DNA of 64,000 nucleotides from Pseudomonas sp. UYIF39 (GTDB lineage: Bacteria; Pseudomonadota; Gammaproteobacteria; Pseudomonadales; Pseudomonadaceae): the NCBI RefSeq assembly GCF_029963765.1, contig NZ_JALBYU010000004.1, forward strand, positions 62,001 to 126,000, given 5' to 3'. Shown in pieces: positions 9,342 to 17,348 of this stretch. Position 1 is the first letter of the stretch, and the number at the start of each line of letters is the position of its first letter. Position numbers and translations under genes: made by a program. The notes beneath the pieces are model-generated. The model worked only from the letters and a program-made list of their open reading frames with translations, had not been told where the DNA came from and did no database searches.

Positions 9342-9643
9342 GAGTGGCCCATCCAGTACGCCAGCCCCGACACCGCCGCCAAAACCACACTCGGCACGAT
9401 CAATCCGAACCAGGCATGCCACGCACTGCGACAGACAAAGCACCAGAGTACTGCGACCAGATACACCAGAAACGAGGTCATCATCCCGGTGACCACCGCT
9501 TCGCCACGAGCCACGGGCAGCCACATCGTCAGGCTGACACTGGCCAATGCCGCGACCAGGTAGCCCCCTAGCACAGCGGCCAGCACTCGGGAAGTGACGG
9601 CCAGGCGGTAGGAAACGGGGAGCGCGGTGATTTTGCCTTTCAT
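9338..9643 (-). CDS. DUF3649 small membrane protein, first gene of the iron operon
   Basis: This 101-residue protein has three hydrophobic helices and starts MKGKITALPVSYRLAVTSRV. ATG 9643 is preferred because AAGG lies ten bases upstream; a GTG at 9682 would add 13 residues without a convincing site. Its stop overlaps the PepSY start. The family accompanies PepSY and DUF3325 proteins in iron loci and has no assigned activity. A Fur-box-like sequence about 60 bases upstream suggests iron repression of the whole operon. Confidence 0.78.
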   Translation of the reverse strand: MKGKITALPVSYRLAVTSRVLAAVLGGYLVAALASVSLTMWLPVARGEAVVTGMMTSFLVYLVAVLWCFVCRSAWHAWFGLIVPSVVLAAVSGLAYWMGHS

Positions 9644-9703
9644 GTTTCGACCTTGAAACGGGTGAGGCCTCGTGAATGTCACGGAGCCAACAAGGCCGCA
9701 ATA

Positions 9704-9722
9704 CTAATGATAAATATTCTCA
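9704..9722 (-). promoter_or_regulatory. Candidate Fur box ahead of the DUF3649–PepSY–DUF3325–fecI–fecR operon
   Basis: The stretch TAATGATAAATATTCTCA lies in an AT-rich island about 60 bases before the first gene of the iron operon. It resembles the Fur consensus, with its GATAAT repeats in both orientations, in most positions. The operon's content supports iron control. Confidence 0.6.
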
Positions 9723-9792
9723 TACGCAAAACAGATCCGACGGGATCGTTGTTACGGCAGGCCAAATGATCGTTCCCACGCGCACAAATAAG

Positions 9793-9818
9793 AACGGGCC
9801 TGCATAAGCAGGCCCGTT
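9793..9818. terminator. Bidirectional intrinsic terminator after the HPF-like gene
   Basis: A perfect 11-bp stem (9793-9803 with 9808-9818) has a 4-base ATAA loop and runs AACGGGCCTGC. T residues flank it on the plus strand, and a weaker T run follows on the minus strand. It lies just downstream of the minus-strand HPF-like gene. Confidence 0.8.
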
Positions 9819-9852
9819 TTCAGTGGTGGAAAGGTAAAAAGTGAATCAGGCC

Positions 9853-10260
9853 TCAGCCATTTTGTGCAGCCTGTTCGTTCTCGAGAAACTCGTCTTCCAG
9901 CAGCGCATCGGCTGCGACTCTCTCGAACGGCACCACAGCGGCACGTGGTTTGCCCCGAAGTTTGCCAAACAGGTGTTCCAGCGCATGTTCGAGTTTTTCG
10001 GCCGCCCCGTCGATCGCCAGTTCCAGGGAGTCGGCTTTATGGGTTACAGAAATCGGTTGGTGGCCTTTTGGACGCGCTTCCAGCTGACAGCGCATGTCAT
10101 GGGGACCGGGCTTGTCGCCGTTCTCGTCCCGCAGATGAACCTCGACGCGTGTCAGGTCCTCTTCATAACGTTCGAGCGTGCTCTCAATGGTAGTACGTAC
10201 CCACTCCTCCAGTCGGATGCTGCTTTGAATATGGTTATCGCTGTTGACTTGGATTTGCAT
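9853..10260 (-). CDS. HPF/RaiA-family ribosome-associated (hibernation-like) protein
   Basis: This 135-residue protein begins MQIQVNSDNHIQSSIRLEEWVRTT with AGGG seven bases before ATG 10260. The order of strands and helices, with a central RVEVHLRDENGDKPGPHDMRCQLEARPKG-type beta sheet and the helix SLELAIDGAAEKLEHALEHLF, is that of sigma-54 modulation/ribosome hibernation factors. Members bind the small subunit in stationary phase. It differs from the usual Pseudomonas HPF, which sits beside rpoN; this is a solitary paralogue with an acidic tail. Confidence 0.85.
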   Translation of the reverse strand: MQIQVNSDNHIQSSIRLEEWVRTTIESTLERYEEDLTRVEVHLRDENGDKPGPHDMRCQLEARPKGHQPISVTHKADSLELAIDGAAEKLEHALEHLFGKLRGKPRAAVVPFERVAADALLEDEFLENEQAAQNG

Positions 10261-10473
10261 AGTTCATCCCTTATTTCAGCTAGCTCGCGAGAGGCACATC
10301 GGCTGGCCCTTGGGCGTCATCACCGTGACCTCTTACTTACACAATCGGTCTGCTCGCAGAACAATTCAACCCCTAAAAAAAGATAAATTTTGATTCGCAA
10401 AAAAAGCCGGACAAGGAGCAAAAGCGCTGTTAAGGTCGGGAGTTGGGTCGCCTGACTCTTTTGTCACAATTGC

Positions 10474-11421
10474 TCACATCTGCCGCTCCGCCAGCGGATG
10501 CAGGCTTCGAAATATCCCCGCCTCCTCCACCAGCCAGTCATGCACCGCACGCACGCCCGGATGGCTCAGCGCCCCAGGCGCATAGAGCAGCACGTAACGC
10601 TTGTGATTGGGCACCGCCAGGCCAAACGGCACGATCAACGTCCCTCGCTCCAGCTCATCATTGAGCAACGTTCGTCGCGCAATCGCCACGCCCATTCCGG
10701 CAATCGCCGCTTCGATGGTCAGGTGATTGCGATTGAAGGTGTGCCCACGCCGCACGTCCGCACCTTCGAAGCCGATGGCGTTGAGGTAAAACTCCCATTC
10801 CGCGTACTCATAACTGCCGCGCCAGGCGGTAATGTCGTGCAGCAACGGGAAATGCACCAGGCCCGCCGGGCCATGCAGCGGAGGCCGGCCACGCAGCAGG
10901 CTTGGGGCACAGACCGGGAAAATCTGCTCGTCGAGCAAGGTTGTCGATAACAAACCGGGATAGCTGCCGTCATTCAGGTCGATGGCCAAATCGAAGTCGC
11001 CTTCGTGTAATGGCACGCTGCTGTCCTCCGCCACCAGACGCAATTGAATGTCCGGAAAGCGCTGCTGCAAGCGCGGCAGACGGGGGGTCAGCCATTTGCT
11101 CAGGAATGATGGAATCGAGCGCACCCGCAAAATCCCGCTGATCATTCCCGCGTCCAGTCGTCGCAATTCCGCATCGATGCTGCCGTAAGCCTCGTTGACC
11201 GTGATGGCCAGTCGCTGGCCCTCGGCGCTCAGTTCCACACCCCGAGCGCGGCGGTGGAAAAGTCGAAACCCCAGTCGCTCTTCCAGTTGTCGAATTTGCT
11301 GACTGACCGCACCCGGCGTGATGTGCAGTTCTTCGGCGCAACGGGTGAACGACAAGTGCCGCGCGGCACAGGAAAACACGTGCAGCCAGACGTAAGTCTG
11401 GGCGTGCAATTGGCGACTCAT
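10474..11421 (-). CDS. LysR-family transcriptional regulator, divergent from serine genes
   Basis: This 315-residue protein has the LysR N-terminal winged helix (HLSFTRCAEELHITPGAVSQQIRQLEERLG) and a substrate-binding domain of the GcvA-like group (FPDIQLRLVAEDSSVPLHEGDFDLAI). AGGA lies seven bases before ATG 11421. It is transcribed away from sdaA with a 135-bp shared promoter region, so it most likely controls sdaA–sdaC in response to serine or a related amino acid; the effector is inferred from position only. Confidence 0.9.
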   Translation of the reverse strand: MSRQLHAQTYVWLHVFSCAARHLSFTRCAEELHITPGAVSQQIRQLEERLGFRLFHRRARGVELSAEGQRLAITVNEAYGSIDAELRRLDAGMISGILRVRSIPSFLSKWLTPRLPRLQQRFPDIQLRLVAEDSSVPLHEGDFDLAIDLNDGSYPGLLSTTLLDEQIFPVCAPSLLRGRPPLHGPAGLVHFPLLHDITAWRGSYEYAEWEFYLNAIGFEGADVRRGHTFNRNHLTIEAAIAGMGVAIARRTLLNDELERGTLIVPFGLAVPNHKRYVLLYAPGALSHPGVRAVHDWLVEEAGIFRSLHPLAERQM

Positions 11422-11556
11422 TGTTTAGTCCTGCTAAAGGCTGTCTTAGGAAGTTTCGTTGGTCACGTAGGACCGAGGTAGGCAGTATCGCCGACATTGC
11501 GCTTGTCCTACAAAAATGGCAGCGATTTCTCTTCCATTGTTTGTATAGGCTTTAGC

Positions 11557-12933
11557 ATGGCTATCAGTGTTTTCGATCTCTTCAAAGTCGGCATCGGTCC
11601 GTCCAGTTCCCACACCGTCGGCCCAATGCGCGCCGCCGCGACCTTCGCCCAAGCCCTGATTGACCAACAGTTGCTGGCCGACGTACGGCGAGTAGAAATC
11701 CGACTTTATGGCTCGCTGTCGGCGACCGGCGTCGGTCACGCCACCGACCGCGCCTGCATCATGGGCCTGATGGGCGAATGGCCGGACAGCATCGACCCGA
11801 CCAGCATCGACAGCCGAATCCAGACCCTGCGCGAAACCGGCGAACTGTCCCTTGCCGGTAAATCGACCATCGCCTTCAACTGGCAACGCGATCTCCTGCT
11901 GCTCGACGAGAGCCTGCCCTACCACCCCAATGCGATGTCTCTGACAGCCTTCGGCGAAACCGGCGAGTTGTCGGAGCAAACGTACTACTCGATCGGTGGC
12001 GGTTTCATCATCGAAGCGGCGGAAGCCGAGTCTGGCATCGCGCCCACCAGCGATGTGGTGCTGCCGTACGATTTCTCCAGCGCCGCCGAATTACTCAAGC
12101 TCTGCAACCTGCACGGCCTGCGCGTTTCCGAGTTGATGATGGCCAATGAATTGGCCTGGCGCAGCGAAGCCGAAATCCGTCAGGGCCTGCTGCACATTTG
12201 GTCGGTGATGCGCGAATGCGTCGAGCAAGGGCTGCGCCATGAAGGCATCCTGCCCGGCGGTCTGAATGTTCCGCGTCGTGCTGCGAAACTGCGCCGCAGC
12301 CTGTTGGAAATCGGCAAGCCGAATGTCATCACCTCCACGCTGTCAGCCATGGAGTGGGTGAACCTGTTTGCCCTCGCTGTGAACGAAGAAAACGCAGCGG
12401 GCGGGCGCATGGTCACGGCGCCGACCAACGGCGCGGCGGGGATCATTCCGGCGGTGCTGCATTACTACATGAAATTCAATCCGGACGCATCGGACGATGA
12501 CGTGGTGGCGTTCTTTTTGGGCGCTGCGGCTGTAGGCATTCTCTGCAAGAAAAACGCGTCCATCTCCGGTGCCGAAGTTGGCTGTCAGGGCGAAGTCGGC
12601 TCCGCCTGCGCCATGGCCGCCGCCGGGCTGGCGGACGTGCTCGGCGCCACGCCCGAGCAACTGGAAAACGCCGCCGAAATCGGCCTTGAACACAACCTCG
12701 GCCTGACCTGCGACCCGGTCGGCGGCCTGGTGCAAGTGCCGTGCATCGAGCGCAACGCCATCGCTGCCGTGAAGGCGATCAACGCTACGCAAATGGCCTT
12801 GCGCGGCGACGGCAAACACTTCATTTCCCTGGATCGGGTGATCCGCACCATGCGCGATACCGGCGCCGACATGCACGACAAATACAAAGAGACTTCACGG
12901 GGCGGCCTGGCTGTCAGCTGGGTGGAGTGCTGA
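11557..12933 (+). CDS. sdaA: L-serine ammonia-lyase (L-serine dehydratase)
   Basis: This 458-residue protein converts L-serine to pyruvate and ammonia. It starts [20 protein letters not shown], and the [12 protein letters not shown] motif marks the beta domain. The alpha domain holds the iron–sulfur ligand cysteines, seen in [25 protein letters not shown] and GLTCDPVGG. The length matches the single-chain E. coli SdaA/SdaB type. The ATG at 11557 is preferred over an upstream in-frame start because homologues begin here. The serine permease follows 62 bases downstream. Confidence 0.96.
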   Translation: MAISVFDLFKVGIGPSSSHTVGPMRAAATFAQALIDQQLLADVRRVEIRLYGSLSATGVGHATDRACIMGLMGEWPDSIDPTSIDSRIQTLRETGELSLAGKSTIAFNWQRDLLLLDESLPYHPNAMSLTAFGETGELSEQTYYSIGGGFIIEAAEAESGIAPTSDVVLPYDFSSAAELLKLCNLHGLRVSELMMANELAWRSEAEIRQGLLHIWSVMRECVEQGLRHEGILPGGLNVPRRAAKLRRSLLEIGKPNVITSTLSAMEWVNLFALAVNEENAAGGRMVTAPTNGAAGIIPAVLHYYMKFNPDASDDDVVAFFLGAAAVGILCKKNASISGAEVGCQGEVGSACAMAAAGLADVLGATPEQLENAAEIGLEHNLGLTCDPVGGLVQVPCIERNAIAAVKAINATQMALRGDGKHFISLDRVIRTMRDTGADMHDKYKETSRGGLAVSWVEC

Positions 12934-12995
12934 GGAGCACTCCCTGACCGTCCGCAACACGTGAGCCCGAGCAAGAACAATAACGAGGCCAAACG

Positions 12996-14297
12996 ATGAC
13001 CGATGTACGTACGCCTGCTGCCGATAATCCTGCTGTAGACCTGACACGTAATAGCGAAATAACCCACAAGGGCTGGAGTAAATACGACACCACCTGGATG
13101 CTTGGCCTTTACGGCACCGCCATTGGCGCCGGCACGCTATTCCTGCCGATCAACGCCGGCGTGGGTGGTTTCTGGCCGCTGCTGATCCTGGCCGTGCTGG
13201 CGTTTCCGATGACTTTTTTCGCCCACCGCGGCCTGACCCGTTTCGTGCTGTCCGGTCGCTCCGGGGACATCACCGAAGTGGTGGAAGAACACTTCGGCGT
13301 CGGTGCCGGCAAGCTGATCACGCTACTGTATTTCTTTGCGATCTTCCCGATTCTGCTGGTGTACAGCGTGGCATTGACCAACACCTTGAGCAGCTTCATG
13401 GAGCATCAGTTGCACATCGCCCCGCCACCACGGGCGATTCTGTCGCTGGTGCTGATCCTCGGTCTGATGGCGATCGTCCGTTGCGGCCAGCGTGTCATCG
13501 TCAAATGCATGAGCGTGCTGGTTTACCCGTTCGTCGCAGCCTTGCTGCTGCTCGGTTTCAGCCTGATCCCGAACTGGAACGGAGCGTTCTTCGCCACCGC
13601 CAGTGAAGGCATGGCCACGCCGCTGTTCTTCAAGACCTTGTGGCTGGCGATCCCGGTGATGGTGTTTTCGTTCAACCATTCGCCGATCATCTCCGCCTTC
13701 TCCGTCGATCAGAAACAGCGTTACGGCGAACAGGCCGAACGCAAAAGCAGCGGCATCCTCGCCATCGCCCACGCAATGATGGTGGTGACGGTGATGTTCT
13801 TCTGCTTCAGTTGCGTGCTGGCCCTGTCCCCGGCTGACTTGGCGGCTGCCAAGGCGCAGAACATCTCGATCCTGTCGTACCTGGCCAACCACTTCCAGAC
13901 GCCAGTCATCGCTTACGCCGCGCCGTTGATTGCGCTGGTGGCGATCACCAAGTCCTTCCTCGGCCATTACATCGGCGCCAGCGAAGGCTTTCAGGGCCTG
14001 ATCGTGAAAAGCCTGCGCGGCCGTGGCCGGGTGATGTCGGCGAGTTGGCTGAACCGCATGACCGCGCTGTTCATGATCCTCAGCTGCTGGGCCGTGGCGA
14101 CGTTCAACCCGAGCATCCTCGGCATGATCGAAACCCTCGGCGGGCCCATCATCGCGTGCCTGCTATTCCTGATGCCGATGTACGCCATCCGCCGCGTGCC
14201 GGCCTTGCGCCAGTACTCGGGCCAGGCCTCGAACGTGTTCGTGGTGTTGATCGGTTTGATTGCACTGTCTGCGATCATCTACTCATTCATGCCCTGA
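12996..14297 (+). CDS. sdaC: Serine transporter of the hydroxy/aromatic amino acid permease family
   Basis: This 433-residue inner-membrane permease has about eleven helices. It contains the family pattern KYDTTWMLGLYGTAIGAGTL near the N terminus and FSFNHSPIISAF in the middle, both typical of SdaC/TdcC transporters. GAGG lies seven bases before ATG 12996. It should supply serine to the deaminase encoded by sdaA just upstream, and the two are probably one transcript under the LysR regulator. Confidence 0.93.
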   Translation: MTDVRTPAADNPAVDLTRNSEITHKGWSKYDTTWMLGLYGTAIGAGTLFLPINAGVGGFWPLLILAVLAFPMTFFAHRGLTRFVLSGRSGDITEVVEEHFGVGAGKLITLLYFFAIFPILLVYSVALTNTLSSFMEHQLHIAPPPRAILSLVLILGLMAIVRCGQRVIVKCMSVLVYPFVAALLLLGFSLIPNWNGAFFATASEGMATPLFFKTLWLAIPVMVFSFNHSPIISAFSVDQKQRYGEQAERKSSGILAIAHAMMVVTVMFFCFSCVLALSPADLAAAKAQNISILSYLANHFQTPVIAYAAPLIALVAITKSFLGHYIGASEGFQGLIVKSLRGRGRVMSASWLNRMTALFMILSCWAVATFNPSILGMIETLGGPIIACLLFLMPMYAIRRVPALRQYSGQASNVFVVLIGLIALSAIIYSFMP

Positions 14298-14323
14298 AAC
14301 GGGCAGGCAAAAAGAAGGCGGGC

Positions 14324-14456
14324 TGTAGCAGCTGGCGAAGCCTGCGTTCGGCTGCGTAGCAGTCGTGAAATCAGACGATGCGGTGCCTCAGTAAGACCGA
14401 GTCCTCAGGTTTGACGACTGCTGCGCAGCCGAACGCAGGCTTCGCCAGCTGCTACA
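14324..14456. repeat. Long inverted repeat, REP-like, 43-bp arms
   Basis: The arms at 14324-14366 and 14414-14456 are complementary over 43 positions with one mismatch near the middle. Each carries the units GCTGGCGAAGCCTGCG and GGCTGCG(T/C)AGCAGTCGT. The 47-base spacer has no ORF. It sits right after sdaC and would form a very long hairpin. The sequence family differs from the CGCGAGCAGGCTC type seen elsewhere in the window. Confidence 0.85.
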
Positions 14457-14538
14457 CGGATCGCGTTGCAGCGTGAATACTCAGCATTAGCCACGGCGCC
14501 CGCCTCATTTTTGCCGAAATCATTGTTCGACAGTTTTC

Positions 14539-14555
14539 CCGGCATGGCCCTTGCT
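14539..14555 (+). promoter_or_regulatory. Candidate sigma-54 (RpoN) promoter upstream of the DUF3509 gene
   Basis: The stretch CCGGCATGGCCCTTGCT has GG (14541-14542) and GC (14553-14554) separated by exactly ten bases, and the surrounding bases match the -24/-12 consensus well. Transcription would start near 14566, leaving a leader of about 115 bases before the gene at 14683. Confidence 0.6.
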
Positions 14556-14682
14556 AAGTCCTATCTGAGGCAAAAGGACTGTTGAAAACCTCAGCGAGCG
14601 ACGTGCCGGCGGTCTGGTGTTGCGAACTAATCCCGATCACGGCGGGTCAACAACTGCACGTTCAATCAGGCGGTAACGCATC

Positions 14683-15000
14683 ATGGACAACCCTTTTCAG
14701 CTCATTACCGATGCTTTTGCACCGGATTATCAGATCAACCTGAGCATTCAGGGTCTGGATGGCTGCATCATGCTGACCTTGTCCAACAGTGGTCACGTGG
14801 TCGCCAAACGGATGATCAGTGCCGAACAGCGCAATGACCCCCAGCGCCTCAAACGCCTGGTGCAAAGCATTCAATTCGGCATCGCCATCGAACAGGGCCA
14901 CAGCGCCGTGGCCATCCTCGAAGCCATGACCGACGGCGACAATCGCAACCTGCCGCCGCCCCGCGTCAAGGGTCACAGCCGGCCAGCCATGCGGCTTTAA
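14683..15000 (+). CDS. DUF3509 domain-containing protein
   Basis: This 105-residue soluble protein starts MDNPFQLITDAFAPDYQINL and contains GLDGCIMLTLSNSGHVVAKR, as in the Pseudomonas-specific DUF3509 family. The function is unknown. It ends in a basic, proline-rich tail. It overlaps the convergent psiE gene by four bases at the 3' ends. A sigma-54-like promoter lies about 130 bases upstream. Confidence 0.78.
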   Translation: MDNPFQLITDAFAPDYQINLSIQGLDGCIMLTLSNSGHVVAKRMISAEQRNDPQRLKRLVQSIQFGIAIEQGHSAVAILEAMTDGDNRNLPPPRVKGHSRPAMRL

Positions 15001-15497
15001 AGCTCGCCCTTCTCGACTTCGGGATGCTCACCGGAACCCGCACCGATCTTGCGCTGCGGGTGTTCGATCTTCACCGAAGGGAATTGCGACGAGGCGTATC
15101 GCACCACCAGAATCGAGAACGCCAGCAACAAAATCCCGCCGCACAGGTAGATGATGCCGACATCCGGCGGATTGTGGTGCGAGACGTTGGAGATCAGCAG
15201 TCGCGTCAGCGCAGTGATCGCCACGTAGATCAGGAAACGCACCGGCATGTGGTTGGTCTTGAAGTAAATCCCGACCATCGCCCCCAGTTCCAGGTAGATG
15301 AACAGCAGCAAGATGTCATCGATCTTGATGTGCCCCGCCTCGATCATCTGCAAAAACTCCATCACCGCCGCCCACGCGGTGACTGCACCGATGGCGAACA
15401 GCGCCAGGTAGTGGAAGGTCTCGACGAACAGGTTGCCCAGAGACTCGGCCAGTTGATGCACGTTCTGCCGCAGGTTCTCGGCCCAGTTGATTTTCAC
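14997..15497 (-). CDS. psiE: PsiE-family phosphate-starvation-inducible membrane protein
   Basis: This 166-residue protein starts at GTG 15497 with AGGAAG upstream. It has four predicted membrane helices, with the family motif FVETFHYLALFAIG in the first and ELGAMVGIYFKTNHMPVRFLIY around the third. E. coli PsiE is induced by phosphate starvation, but its molecular role is not known. The C-terminal tail after helix 4 is charged and cytosolic. No pho box was recognised upstream. Confidence 0.85.
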   Translation of the reverse strand: MKINWAENLRQNVHQLAESLGNLFVETFHYLALFAIGAVTAWAAVMEFLQMIEAGHIKIDDILLLFIYLELGAMVGIYFKTNHMPVRFLIYVAITALTRLLISNVSHHNPPDVGIIYLCGGILLLAFSILVVRYASSQFPSVKIEHPQRKIGAGSGEHPEVEKGEL

Positions 15498-15640
15498 GAT
15501 GATTCTTCCTTAGCTCGGTTCGAGCGGATGATGCGGGTTTGACGTGACGGTTGTTCAGCATGCAGAAAAAAGGCCAGAGGCTGTTGGGTGAGATGGCGAT
15601 GGGCTGCCACTGGACACTTTTGTGCTGGATTCGAGGGCCT

Positions 15641-15666
15641 CATCACGAGCAAGCTCGGCTCCCACA
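15641..15666. repeat. Single REP half-unit
   Basis: The segment containing CATCACGAGCAAGCTCGGCT followed by CCCACA matches one arm of the REP doublets at 3213 and 59782. No facing partner is present nearby. Confidence 0.65.
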
Positions 15667-15745
15667 GGTTTGGCGCAGATCACCTGAATTCGGTCTACAT
15701 TAAAAAGCCACTACCCAAAGCGCAGGGATTCGCTTATCCTTTTAG

Positions 15746-15761
15746 CTGTATATAAATACAG
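15746..15761 (+). promoter_or_regulatory. LexA (SOS) box upstream of yebG
   Basis: CTGTATATAAATACAG is an exact CTGT-N8-ACAG palindrome with the AT-rich core expected of a LexA operator, 45 bases before the yebG start codon. YebG is SOS-induced in E. coli, which agrees. Confidence 0.92.
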
Positions 15762-15805
15762 TGGTCGAATAAGACAACTTAATGTGAAGGCATGTGAGGT
15801 GGTGA

Positions 15806-16156
15806 ATGGCCGTCGAAGTGGTATACCGCAGCAGCCGAGATCTGGAGCGCTTGTTCATGGATAAAGCCGAAGCTGACCGTCATGACAAAATGCTCGAACT
15901 GGCCGAGTTGCTGGCCGAAGTGTTGCAAAAAGCCGTTCCGTCCCTGACCGAACAGCAAGTGGAAGAAGCCGGGATCTACATGGCGAAGAACCGCGATGTG
16001 TTCGCCAAGGCGTTCAAGAGCCAGCCGGACGCGTTGTCCGAATTGCTCAATGCGCCTGCTGAAGTCGTTGAAAAGGCTGCACCCGTTGAGGCGCCTGCAC
16101 CTGTTGAAGTCGCTGAGCCGACCAAGCCAGCCAAAGCCCCCAAGGCTGCCAAGTAA
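15806..16156 (+). CDS. yebG: YebG family DNA-damage-inducible protein
   Basis: This 116-residue protein starts MAVEVVYRSSRDLERLFMDKAEADRHDKMLELAELLAEVL, as in E. coli YebG (about 96 residues). GAGG lies just before ATG 15806. The first 80 residues are the conserved helical part; the rest is a low-complexity tail rich in alanine, proline, glutamate and lysine (about residues 84-116). A LexA box stands upstream and an intrinsic terminator follows 18 bases after the stop, so it is a single-gene SOS transcript. The molecular function is unknown. Confidence 0.93.
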   Translation: MAVEVVYRSSRDLERLFMDKAEADRHDKMLELAELLAEVLQKAVPSLTEQQVEEAGIYMAKNRDVFAKAFKSQPDALSELLNAPAEVVEKAAPVEAPAPVEVAEPTKPAKAPKAAK

Positions 16157-16174
16157 GCAACGCCCGAATTGAAT

Positions 16175-16207
16175 AGGCCCTGAGTCAAATGACTCAGGGC
16201 CTTTTTC
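16175..16207 (+). terminator. Intrinsic terminator of yebG
   Basis: A perfect 12-bp stem (16175-16186 with 16191-16202, AGGCCCTGAGTC) and AAAT loop are followed by TTTTT. It sits between the convergent yebG and E2 genes. Confidence 0.92.
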
Positions 16208-16222
16208 ATGCCTGCGAAAAAC

Positions 16223-17332
16223 CTAAGCTTCGGGTTGTTCCAGCGCCTCGACCAGCGCCTTGAAGAAACGCGCCGCCTCGCCCCCCGTCACCACGCGATG
16301 ATCGAAAGTCAGGGACAGCGGCAGGACCGGATGCACCACCACCGCGCCATCGACCGCCACCGGTTCGTCACGAATCGCGCCAGCAGCGAGGATTGCCACT
16401 TGCGGCGGCACCACCACCGGGTTGGCGTAGCGGCCGAACAAGGTGCCGAAATTCGACAACGTCAGGGTCGCCCCCATCATTTCCTTGGGCGGAATCGATC
16501 GAGCCTGCACATCGGCCCTTAATCGCATAACGCCTTCCTTCAAGTCAGCCGGGGTGCGGTGACCGACATCGCGCAGCACTGGCACGAACAGGCCGTCCGG
16601 GGTATCCACGGCGATGCCCAGATCGAGCCGTTCGTGTTGTTTGAGCGACAGGCTTTTGCCATCGAAGGCACTGTTGAGCACCGGCTCCACGGCGCACGCG
16701 GCCGCCATCGCCTTGGCCAGGCGAATCAGCGGTTCGCGGGCCGGCCCCCAGCGATGCAGGTCGGCGTCACCGAAAATCGTCACTGGCACGACTTCGGCGT
16801 GGGACCGCGCCATGTTCAGCGCCATGCTGCGCCGCACACCGCGCAGCCGTTCGCCGCCGAAGCGATCCAGTTCAGTTTGAGCCGCGTTTTCCACATCCGT
16901 GCGGGTGATCAGCCCTTCGTGGCCGGAGCCCGTCAACCCGCTCAACTCCACGCCGAGTTGCCGAGCCAGTTGCCGCACGGCCGGCGTGGCGCGAGTCGCC
17001 AGATGCTCCCGGGTCGAGGGGGCCGCCCCGATGAAAAACGAGTCCTCCTGACTGCTGCCGCCACCTTCGAGTCGCCCCACTACGGTGCCCGCATCGGCTT
17101 CGCCTTCGTAGCCGAGCAGGGGTTCACCGACGTGAATGATGTCGCCCTCGCCGCCGTAAAGTTTTGCCACCACGCCGTCGTATGGCGCGGGAATATCCAC
17201 CAAGGCTTTGGCGGTTTCTACCGACACCAGCAGTTGATCGGCCTTGACGGTATCGCCGACTGCGACGTGCCAGCGAACGATTTCCGCCTCCTGCAAACCT
17301 TCGCCCAGATCCGGCAGTTTGAAATACTTCAT
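16223..17332 (-). CDS. Dihydrolipoamide acyltransferase (E2) of a 2-oxoacid dehydrogenase complex
   Basis: This 369-residue protein starts at 17332, with AGGGGG a few bases upstream. It has one lipoyl domain (about 1-76, lysine in SVETAKALVDIP), a peripheral subunit-binding domain (about 110-145, ATPAVRQLARQLGVELSGLTGSGHEGLITRTDV), and the catalytic acyltransferase core. The core ends with the active-site motif LTFDHRVVTGGEAARF, where family members have HRxxDG, so the usual aspartate is threonine here. The gene order with E1 and leucine dehydrogenase matches PA3415-PA3418 of P. aeruginosa. This suggests branched-chain or pyruvate-type substrates. No E3 gene is nearby, so a housekeeping lipoamide dehydrogenase is presumably used. 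Confidence 0.92.
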   Translation of the reverse strand: MKYFKLPDLGEGLQEAEIVRWHVAVGDTVKADQLLVSVETAKALVDIPAPYDGVVAKLYGGEGDIIHVGEPLLGYEGEADAGTVVGRLEGGGSSQEDSFFIGAAPSTREHLATRATPAVRQLARQLGVELSGLTGSGHEGLITRTDVENAAQTELDRFGGERLRGVRRSMALNMARSHAEVVPVTIFGDADLHRWGPAREPLIRLAKAMAAACAVEPVLNSAFDGKSLSLKQHERLDLGIAVDTPDGLFVPVLRDVGHRTPADLKEGVMRLRADVQARSIPPKEMMGATLTLSNFGTLFGRYANPVVVPPQVAILAAGAIRDEPVAVDGAVVVHPVLPLSLTFDHRVVTGGEAARFFKALVEALEQPEA

Positions 17333-17348
17333 CGCAGCCCCCTTGGGT

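Larger units (their letters stand above)
15498..15805. other. psiE–yebG divergent intergenic region
   Basis: This 308-bp stretch carries no gene. It holds a single REP half-unit at 15641-15666 and the LexA box at 15746-15761; otherwise I see nothing in it. Confidence 0.7.
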
